Of a DNA stretch of 9,407 nucleotides, positions 1 to 5,359 are shown one piece after another (the first letter of the stretch is position 1; each line of letters starts with the position of its first letter). Position numbers and translations under genes: made by a program. Under the pieces are notes generated by a model. That model searched no databases. It saw nothing but the letters and a program-made list of their open reading frames with translations, and was not told the origin of the DNA. Source of the DNA: Christensenella sp. UBA2853 (GTDB taxonomy: Bacteria; Bacillota; Clostridia; Christensenellales; Aristaeellaceae); contig DEFL01000042.1 in NCBI GenBank assembly GCA_002350845.1, forward strand, positions 28,077 through 37,483. The letters are read 5' to 3'.

Positions 1-2
1 TG

Positions 3-887
3 GAGCAGGATATGGTGACCATCAAAACGGAGCCCAAGGTGCTGTTCCCCACCAAGGGAAAACCCGGAGCCTTTCCGAACCATGCTTTCTTCGAAGCTTC
101 CTCCATCCGCAAGGTGGATGGGAAATACTGCTTCGTGTATTCCAGCGAACACAACCATGATCTTTGCTATGCCATGAGCGACCGTCCCGACGGAGGCTTC
201 CGATTTGGCGGCGTGCTGGTGGACCTGGGGGATTTGTTTTCAGGCGACGCCCAGGATGAAGTGCATGCCAACAATTATCTGGGCAACACCCACGGCGGTC
301 TGCTGAACATCGGCGACGATTGGTATATTTTCTATCACCGGCAGACGAACCGCTCCTCTTACGCCCGCCAGGCCTGCGCCGAGAAGCTGGAGCGGACGCC
401 GGACGGCGGGTTCAGGCAAGCGGAGGTCACCTCCTGCGGCCTGAACGGCGGCCCCCTGCGCGGTGAAGGAAAATATGAAGCGCGTATCGCCTGCAACCTG
501 TGGGCGAAAAACCATGAAACCGGACGCTACGATTACCCGCACCCAAAGAAATTGTTTAAAAATCACCCCTACTTCACGCAAACCGGAAAGGACCGGGAAG
601 AAAACGGAGACCAATATATCGCCAATATGCAGGATGGAGCCGTGGCGGGCTTCAAGTATTTCAGCATCGAAAAGCAAACCGCTCTTTCCGTCGAAACAAA
701 AGGCGCAAAGGGCGGCCTGATGCAGGTTTCCACGTTCCCAGATTTTCATGCGATTTGCTGTGAAATCCCCTTGTCAGCGGATCAATCAGCGGCTTACCCT
801 CTGAAACTGGAAAATGGAGTTTACGCGCTTTATTTCCGCTATCGAGGGACAGAAGCGATTGATTTCATATCATTTCTTTTTTCCTAA
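3..887 (+). CDS. Glycoside hydrolase family 43 enzyme (beta-xylosidase / alpha-L-arabinofuranosidase type), 5'-truncated by the window edge
   Basis: This is the C-terminal part of a secreted or cytoplasmic hydrolase acting on plant-type glycans. The frame is open to the left edge, so the ATG at 12 is probably internal and the N-terminal blades with the catalytic base Asp are missing. Counting from that ATG, a GH43-like block FFEASSIRK lies at about 26-34, with Glu28 the likely general acid. A second block, NTHGGLLNIGDDWYIFYHRQT in two parts (about 93-112), carries the usual His94-Gly-Gly. From about residue 195 a beta-rich region begins with the pattern DGAVAGFKYF and ends with GVYALYFRYRGTEAIDFISF, resembling the CBM6-like domain that often follows GH43 modules. 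The family is fairly clear; the substrate cannot be decided. It is probably the last gene of a rightward operon, and no convincing terminator follows it. The 3' end is AT-rich and lies next to an insertion-sequence remnant. Confidence 0.8.
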   Translation, partial: EQDMVTIKTEPKVLFPTKGKPGAFPNHAFFEASSIRKVDGKYCFVYSSEHNHDLCYAMSDRPDGGFRFGGVLVDLGDLFSGDAQDEVHANNYLGNTHGGLLNIGDDWYIFYHRQTNRSSYARQACAEKLERTPDGGFRQAEVTSCGLNGGPLRGEGKYEARIACNLWAKNHETGRYDYPHPKKLFKNHPYFTQTGKDREENGDQYIANMQDGAVAGFKYFSIEKQTALSVETKGAKGGLMQVSTFPDFHAICCEIPLSADQSAAYPLKLENGVYALYFRYRGTEAIDFISFLFS

Positions 888-925
888 AACTTATGTATGA
901 ATGATAGTAAACGACATCATTCGCT

Positions 926-1186
926 TTACTTAAATGAGCAGAGAGCCCTCAGCTGATCGTTTGGCACTGCCCAGGCCTCAAATGCCTTGTCTACTGTTGT
1001 CTCCAACGTTGCAAGGGAGGCAAAGAAAACATTGTGGGTATTCTCCCGCCGCGTTATGCACCATACCTGTTCAATTGGATTCAGATCTGGCGAGTATGGA
1101 GGAAGCTTGATAAAGAGTACGGCCTTCCGGATGTCTTCGTATTCTGGAAGCTGCTCAGTCTCTACAAGACGCATGGAAACCGTCAC
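926..1186 (-). mobile_element. IS630-family transposase remnant, C-terminal third only
   Basis: The 86-residue frame ends with the hallmark block of IS630-type DDE transposases, LPPYSPDLNPIEQVW, whose Glu is the third catalytic acid. It continues with a THNVFF segment and a natural-looking C-terminus ending LCSFK. The two upstream catalytic Asp residues and the helix-turn-helix are absent, so this stub cannot be active. Only a GTG is available as a start (1184-1186), and transposase-like sequence appears to stop near 1173, where the next gene starts on the opposite strand. The AT-rich stretch 888-925 just beyond the stop should contain the outer end of the element. It has an imperfect dyad (GAATGAT at 899-905 and ATCATTC at 916-922), but I could not pair it with a second terminal repeat. 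I infer a deletion that removed the rest of the element and the upstream part of the neighbouring gene. Confidence 0.8.
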
Positions 1187-1527
1187 TGTGACATATTCTG
1201 CTGAGGAGCAGAAGGAAATGAAGGCGATCCGGGCACGGTATATGCCGGAGGAGAAAAAAACGCTGACTGACCTGGAAAAGCCCGGGCGATTGATGCGCGG
1301 GTGGAAAGAAAAGGCCTGCGGGCTGGCGTGCTGCTGGGGATTGCCGGCACGCTGGTCATGGGACTGGGCATGTCCATGAGCATGGTATGGAACCTGATGA
1401 TCCCGGGCATTGCGGTCGGCCTGCTGGGGATTGCCGGGGTTGTCATGGCCTGGCCGGTGTATCAGAAAGTGGTCCGGAAAGAAGCCGGGCAGCGGATGAA
1501 ATCATGCGCCTGACCGCGGAGGAGTAA
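1173..1527 (+). pseudogene. Decayed small two-helix membrane protein with two frameshifts
   Basis: Three frames joined together give a protein of about 118 residues. It begins METVTVTYSAEEQKEM, continues ARAIDARVERKGLRAG, and then has two hydrophobic helices (AGVLLGIAGTLVMGLG and IPGIAVGLLGIAGVVMAW). It ends with a charged tail finishing EIMRLTAEE. This layout matches a small uncharacterised membrane-protein family of Clostridia whose members start with a YSA-x-EQ-EE motif and end with EI-x-RLT-x-E; some are labelled dihydropteridine reductase without good reason. The first frame loss is at the A4 run 1276-1279: one more A would restore LEKARAID. The second is in the purine run 1476-1483. Both are losses of one base (or gains of two). 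No ribosome binding site precedes the ATG, because the IS630 stub runs up to it. The family match is from memory of its pattern; loss of function is inferred. Confidence 0.65.
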
Positions 1528-1539
1528 AGGCGTTCGGAA

Positions 1540-1582
1540 GAAAAGCAGAAAGCGGCTGTCTCAAATGCATGAGGCAGCCGCT
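1540..1582 (-). terminator. Likely intrinsic terminator of the leftward ABC operon
   Basis: A 13-base inverted repeat with one mismatch (AGCGGCTGTCTCA at 1551-1563 and TGAGGCAGCCGCT at 1570-1582) encloses a 6-base loop. Read on the - strand, the stem is followed by TTTCTGCTTTTC, a broken T-run. It lies about 70 bases past the stop of the solute-binding protein gene. On the + strand no T-run follows, so it should not stop rightward transcripts efficiently. Confidence 0.6.
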
Positions 1583-1597
1583 ATTCATGTACACGGG

Positions 1598-1639
1598 TTT
1601 ACCGGCCTGCAGCGGGGGAACAGACCGCAGGCCGGTAAA
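1598..1639. repeat. Perfect 13-bp inverted repeat between operon end and terminator
   Basis: TTTACCGGCCTGC (1598-1610) and GCAGGCCGGTAAA (1627-1639) are perfect complements separated by 16 bases. In RNA this gives a strong hairpin starting 11 bases past the solute-binding protein stop. Neither strand has a T-run after the stem, so it is not a standard intrinsic terminator. A role in protecting the 3' end of the binding-protein mRNA, or in a tandem termination region with the next hairpin, is inferred. Confidence 0.6.
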
Positions 1640-1650
1640 AGGGCAGGACA

Positions 1651-3222
1651 TTACTCGCCGTAGGCGTTCGTGTACACACGCTGGTTGATTTCCATGTACT
1701 GGTCCAGTCCTCTGTCCTTCAGGCCCTTGAGATATTCATCCCACTGGGCTTCGACACCGCCGTTGGCGAGCCATTCGGCGCGCTTCTGGTTGGTGTAGGA
1801 GAGAAGATCGGAGGTAATCTGGATCAGCTCATCATTGTCCTCTTCGGACATGAGCATGGTCGGGAGATACTGGAAGGTTGCGTACTTGCGGTAATAGTTT
1901 TCATTCCGGTCAAACTTGGCCTGATGGCCTGCGCTGCGCGGGATCATGCCCTCAAACATATCGCGGGTCAGGGCAACCGGGCCGTCCGAGGCGAAGGCTT
2001 CCTTATAGCGGAATTCGTCATAGCTCATGCCTTCGGGTGTGGGCACATAGGAGTAGGTGCCGTCGCCGTTGTCGATGAGGTTGATGCCGATCGGGCCCAG
2101 GTCGCACTGCATGCTCCAGATCGGATCATAGAACAGGTCCACCCACTTCATGAGCAGCGCGGGATCATGGCACTTGTTGGTGATGGCAAAGCCGTTGGCG
2201 GACATGTTGTTGGAGGATGTCCAGCCCCAGGAGGTGGTGCCGTCCGGTCCGAGGAGCGGGGAGAGGGGCTCATACTCGTCCTGATGAATCGTGCCCAGGT
2301 CGAAGGCGTTCCAGCACATGAACACGCCAATATTGGCGATTTCACCCTGGTTCTGCGCGTTATAGGTCTTCTTGTCCATGGTGAAGCCTTCCTTGTCGAT
2401 CAGGCCCTTGGCAAAGAAGTGCTCATAGAGGTACTTGCAGCCTTCCTTATAGTTTTCGGTGGCGGGGACATAGACGAGTTTGCCGTTGTCAATGACGATG
2501 TGGGAGCCGTCATCGGTCAGGGTGTCCGGATAGCCGAAGGCACCGAAAAAGCCGCCGATGTCGCGCTGGGAACCGTTGAACTTGAAGGTCATGGGGATTT
2601 CATCGTTCGGGTCGCCGTTGCCGTTGGCGTCCTGCTCCTTGAACGCGGTCAGCACTTCTTCAAGGTCGACCAGGGTCACGGGCTTTTTCAGTCCAAGGCG
2701 TTCAAGCCAGGTCATGTTGATCATGATGTTGGAAGCGATGGTGCCGTCCTCGCCTTCATTGACATAGGGTGTGGAGTAGATGTTGCCGTCTGGCGCTGTG
2801 CACATCTTCTTGATGTCCGGGCGGCGCTCAAAGAGAGCTTTCAGGTTCGGCGCGTTCTCCTCAATCAGGTCATTGAGCGGCAGGAGGACGCCCTGGGAAC
2901 CATAGTTGACCAGGTCGGAAGCGCTCAGGGAGAACTTGCCGAAGAAGCCTTCAGGCAGGTCGGTGTTCGCGCTGAGGATGAGGTTCTTTTTCTCATCATA
3001 CTCAGCCTGCTGGATCTGGTCCCATTCAATATGGATGTTGGTGAGCTCTTCCACACGCTTGAACAGTTCCATTTCGTTCGCATCGCTGTGCAGCGGACGG
3101 ATGCGGATGATCAGCTTGAAGGTATCGCCTTCGGCTGACAGCGGGTACTCAGTCGCAGAGGCTGTGAGCAGACTGCACAGCATGACGGCGGTGAGCAGGA
3201 GACACATCAGGGTCTTTTTCAT
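1651..3222 (-). CDS. Extracellular sugar/oligosaccharide ABC transporter solute-binding protein (LplA/YtcQ type)
   Basis: The 523-residue protein binds the transported ligand outside the membrane and delivers it to the two permeases encoded just upstream. It starts with a Sec signal peptide: a KK pair, a hydrophobic stretch to about residue 22, and a plausible signal peptidase I site after ASA at 21-23. The Cys at 16 (VMLC) is a poor lipobox, so lipid anchoring is possible but not favoured. DANGNGDPNDEIP at 198-210 is the acidic, probably calcium-binding loop common in this group of large binding proteins, and the length of 500-550 residues is usual for it. The start is fixed by a strong ribosome binding site (AGGAGGAG on the - strand, 3226-3236 region). 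A 62-base gap separates it from the upstream permease; this is the last gene of the operon. The ligand cannot be deduced; a plant-derived oligosaccharide is a reasonable guess. Confidence 0.88.
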   Translation of the reverse strand: MKKTLMCLLLTAVMLCSLLTASATEYPLSAEGDTFKLIIRIRPLHSDANEMELFKRVEELTNIHIEWDQIQQAEYDEKKNLILSANTDLPEGFFGKFSLSASDLVNYGSQGVLLPLNDLIEENAPNLKALFERRPDIKKMCTAPDGNIYSTPYVNEGEDGTIASNIMINMTWLERLGLKKPVTLVDLEEVLTAFKEQDANGNGDPNDEIPMTFKFNGSQRDIGGFFGAFGYPDTLTDDGSHIVIDNGKLVYVPATENYKEGCKYLYEHFFAKGLIDKEGFTMDKKTYNAQNQGEIANIGVFMCWNAFDLGTIHQDEYEPLSPLLGPDGTTSWGWTSSNNMSANGFAITNKCHDPALLMKWVDLFYDPIWSMQCDLGPIGINLIDNGDGTYSYVPTPEGMSYDEFRYKEAFASDGPVALTRDMFEGMIPRSAGHQAKFDRNENYYRKYATFQYLPTMLMSEEDNDELIQITSDLLSYTNQKRAEWLANGGVEAQWDEYLKGLKDRGLDQYMEINQRVYTNAYGE

Positions 3223-3284
3223 AATACTCTCCTCCTAGATTTCTATGATTACGGGATTTCCTTCCCGCAGAATCCGAAACGGTG

Positions 3285-4184
3285 TCACCCCTTGACCGCG
3301 CCGATCATGACGCCCTGGATGAAGAAGCGCTGCAGGAAGGGGTAGAGGATCAGCAGGGGCAGGGAGGAGGCGATGATGATGCCGTACTTGATCAGATCAC
3401 CCAGGCGCTGCTGGAGCGCGAGGGTGGAGGCATCCTCGACCATATCTCCCAGAGAGTTCTCAAACAGGATGTTGCGCAGCACCAGCTGCAGCGGATATTT
3501 CTCCGCCGATTTCAGATAAATCAGGGCATTGAAGTAGCTGTTCCAGTGATTGACCGCATAGAAGAGGACCATGACGGCAATGATGGACTTGCTCAGCGGA
3601 AGGACCACGCGGAGGAAAAACTGCGTGTTGCCGGCGCCGTCAAGCGTGGCGGCTTCGAGGAGTTCATCCGGGATGGTCTGCTGGAAAAACGTGCGCGCGA
3701 CGATGAGGTTCCACGCGCTGACCGCGACGGGCAGGATCAGAGCCCACATGGTGTTGTAGAGATTAAGCGAAATCACCAGAAGATAGGTGGGGATGAGACC
3801 GCCTGAAAAAATCATGGTGAAGGTGACGCCCATCATGAAGATGTTCCGCCCGACGAGGTCTTTTCTTGAGAGCGCATAGGCGCCGGGAATGGTGATCAGG
3901 ACATTGACGGCGGTTCCGACCACGGTGTAGATGACGGTATTGCGGTAGCCGGTAAAGAAGGATTCATAGTCGAGGATCCGCTGATAGCCTTCGAGCGTAA
4001 ACCGGGCGGGCCACAGGATGACTTTGCCGGCATACACGGCGGTCGGGTCCGAGACGGACGCAATGACGATGAAATAGAGAGGATAGGCGACAATCAGGAG
4101 GCAGAGGGTGAGAAAGACATAGTTCAGGATGTCAAAGATCCGGTCTGCCGGAGAAACCCTGATGCCTGTTTTCTTCTTTTTCAT
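3285..4184 (-). CDS. Carbohydrate ABC transporter permease (LplC/YtcP type)
   Basis: This 299-residue inner-membrane subunit pairs with the preceding permease to form the channel of a CUT1-type sugar importer. It has about six hydrophobic helices, the first at about 22-42. The cytoplasmic coupling loop EAATLDGAGNTQFFLRVVLP begins at Glu177, with the expected EAA-x3-G spacing (Gly183). The C-terminus IQGVMIGAVKG is typical of the LplC/YtcP branch. The ATG lies 12 bases after the stop of the upstream permease and has a G-rich binding site (AGGGGGTGG), so the two are co-transcribed and probably coupled. A short 5-bp stem (CGGGA/TCCCG, 3252-3267) lies between this gene and the binding-protein gene. 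No ATPase gene is nearby; in Bacillota such importers commonly use a shared MsmX-type ATPase encoded elsewhere. Confidence 0.92.
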   Translation of the reverse strand: MKKKKTGIRVSPADRIFDILNYVFLTLCLLIVAYPLYFIVIASVSDPTAVYAGKVILWPARFTLEGYQRILDYESFFTGYRNTVIYTVVGTAVNVLITIPGAYALSRKDLVGRNIFMMGVTFTMIFSGGLIPTYLLVISLNLYNTMWALILPVAVSAWNLIVARTFFQQTIPDELLEAATLDGAGNTQFFLRVVLPLSKSIIAVMVLFYAVNHWNSYFNALIYLKSAEKYPLQLVLRNILFENSLGDMVEDASTLALQQRLGDLIKYGIIIASSLPLLILYPFLQRFFIQGVMIGAVKG

Positions 4185-4196
4185 ACGCCCACCCCC

Positions 4197-5150
4197 TCAG
4201 AACAGGCTGGAATCGGTCACTTTTTTCGAAATGAAGTTCATGGTCAGGATCAGAATCAGGTTGGCCAGGGATTCAAAGAGCCCGACGGCGGTGGAAAAAC
4301 TGAACTGGGCCTGCAGGAGACCGCGCTTGTAGACATAGGTTGCGATGATTTCGGATGCGGACAGGTTGAGGGAGGTCTGCATCAGATAGGCCTTCTCAAA
4401 GCCGACCGACATGACCTTGCCGGAATTGAGGATGAACATGACTACGATGGTGGGCAGAATGCCCGGGAGGTCGACATGCAGGATGCGCTGAAACTTGTTC
4501 GCGCCGTCAACGACCGCGGCCTCATGCAGTTCCGGGCTGATGGAGGCCAGCGCGGCCAGGTAGAGGATGCTGCCCCAGCCCGCGTTCTGCCAGATGTCGG
4601 ACCCGATGTACAGGGGGCGGAACCAGGAGGCCTGCCCCATGAAATGAATCGGGGTCCCGCCGAGCCACTGAATGATGAAATTAACGATTCCGCTCGAGGG
4701 CGAGAAGAACAGGCTGATGATGCCGACCAGAACGACGGTGGAAATGAAATGCGGCGCGTAGATCACCGTCTGCACGATTTTCTTGTAGCGTTTGGACGGG
4801 AGCTGGTTGAGAAAGAGCGCCAGAAGAATCGGGACGGGGAAGGAACAGAGCAGGGTCCCGATACTGACCGAGAGCGTATTGTTCAGCAGCTGCCAGAAAT
4901 CCGTCGCGGAGAAGAAGCGCTCGAAGTTCCGAAGGCCCACCCACTGGCTTCCAAGGATGCCCTTGGTGGATTTGAAGTTCCGGAAAGCGATCTGAATGCC
5001 GTACATGGGGTAGTAGCGAAAGATCAGGAAGTAGGCGATCGTGGGAATCAGAAACAGGTACAGTTCCCAGTTGCGGGCGATGCGGCGCAGCTTCCGTTGA
5101 AAGGAACCCGACCTGTGCCGGACGGCGGGGGAAGGTGGGAATGCGCTCAT
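4197..5150 (-). CDS. Sugar ABC transporter permease (LplB/YteP type)
   Basis: The 317-residue permease is the first gene of the leftward operon and partners the LplC-type permease. A basic N-terminus (RKLRRIARNW at about 19-28) precedes the first helix (about 29-47). The motif RYYPMYGIQIAFRNF that follows is characteristic of the LplB branch. The coupling loop EAAVVDGANKFQRILHVDLP starts at Glu210, with Gly216 in the expected place. The frame is open further, to an ATG at 5207, but I chose the ATG at 5150 because AAAGGAG (- strand, about 5159-5165) sits at good spacing before it. In addition, the longer N-terminus would start upstream of the likely transcription start near 5186. Transcription is probably controlled by the divergent AraC-type regulator through sites at 5223-5254. 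Confidence 0.92.
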   Translation of the reverse strand: MSAFPPSPAVRHRSGSFQRKLRRIARNWELYLFLIPTIAYFLIFRYYPMYGIQIAFRNFKSTKGILGSQWVGLRNFERFFSATDFWQLLNNTLSVSIGTLLCSFPVPILLALFLNQLPSKRYKKIVQTVIYAPHFISTVVLVGIISLFFSPSSGIVNFIIQWLGGTPIHFMGQASWFRPLYIGSDIWQNAGWGSILYLAALASISPELHEAAVVDGANKFQRILHVDLPGILPTIVVMFILNSGKVMSVGFEKAYLMQTSLNLSASEIIATYVYKRGLLQAQFSFSTAVGLFESLANLILILTMNFISKKVTDSSLF

Positions 5151-5192
5151 GCACCCATCTCCTTTTGCGATTTTTTGCTTTTTCTGGTCAAA

Positions 5193-5220
5193 AGAGTACC
5201 AGATCAAACCGGAAAATCAA
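5193..5220 (-). promoter_or_regulatory. Predicted promoter of the ABC importer operon
   Basis: On the - strand, TTGATT (5215-5220) and TACTCT (5193-5198) are 16 bases apart. The -10 is preceded by TGG, forming an extended -10. The transcription start would be near 5186, giving a leader of about 36 bases before the ATG at 5150. The -10 is a poor match to TATAAT, as expected for a promoter that depends on an activator. Confidence 0.5.
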
Positions 5221-5222
5221 TC

Positions 5223-5254
5223 TTCAATTTTTGAAACGCTGTTCAGAAATTGAA
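5223..5254. promoter_or_regulatory. Paired 13-bp operator-like elements upstream of the ABC promoter
   Basis: TTCAATTTTTGAA (5223-5235) and TTCAGAAATTGAA (5242-5254) are separated by 6 bases. They are inverted repeats of each other at 12 of 13 positions. Each is also internally symmetric (TTCA-N5-TGAA), so they can equally be read as direct copies 19 bases apart, about two helical turns. The pair lies directly upstream of the predicted -35, about -37 to -68 from the inferred start. This is the usual place for an AraC-family activator that contacts RNA polymerase. Binding by the divergent regulator is inferred. Confidence 0.55.
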
Positions 5255-5300
5255 CAGGCAAGCGCATCAGAAGGGAAAAATGCGGCATATTCCGGCCGCT

Positions 5301-5337
5301 TTCAATTCTTGTATATGCATGTGGCGGATGGTATAAT
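5301..5337 (+). promoter_or_regulatory. Predicted promoter of the AraC regulator gene, with an overlapping partial operator copy
   Basis: TTGTAT (5309-5314), a 17-base spacer and a perfect TATAAT (5332-5337) form a good sigma-A promoter with a start near 5344. The sequence TTCAATTCTTG at 5301-5311 matches the first operator-like element at 5223 in 10 of 11 positions and covers part of the -35. That arrangement would suit negative autoregulation. The start point falls after the ATG at 5342, which argues against that codon as the gene start. Confidence 0.6.
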
Positions 5338-5359
5338 CGAAATGGAAGGGGTGAACCCT

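Noticed and set aside
899..922. Dyad GAATGAT/ATCATTC as a terminator for the GH43 gene
   Set aside because: The stem is AT-rich with a 10-base loop and no clean T-run. It overlaps a competing dyad (AGTAAA/TTTACT) and may belong to the end of the IS630 remnant instead.
1271..1310. Programmed -1 frameshifting in the small membrane-protein gene
   Set aside because: The site has no canonical heptamer, a second break occurs downstream, and the gene lacks a ribosome binding site. Decay is the simpler reading.
1924..3138. Open frame of 404 codons on the + strand opposite the solute-binding protein
   Set aside because: It lies entirely antisense to a well-supported gene, has low-complexity Val/Gly/Ala-rich composition, no recognisable domain and no ribosome binding site. 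It arises from the high GC third positions of the real gene.
3252..3267. Short dyad CGGGA/TCCCG between the second permease and the binding protein
   Set aside because: A 5-bp stem without a T-run is too weak to claim as a terminator or processing site, although it could influence the relative amount of binding-protein mRNA.
4476..5234. Open frame of 252 codons on the + strand opposite the first permease
   Set aside because: It is antisense to a clear LplB-type permease and its product, rich in Asp, Arg and Gly, resembles no known family. It also runs into the divergent promoter region.
5135..5359. Longer start for the AraC regulator at 5135 or at the ATG at 5342
   Set aside because: The 5135 start would make the whole divergent promoter region coding, and the ATG at 5342 lies ahead of the predicted transcript start. 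The GTG at 5360 has the better-spaced binding site and places the first membrane helix at a normal distance from the N-terminus.
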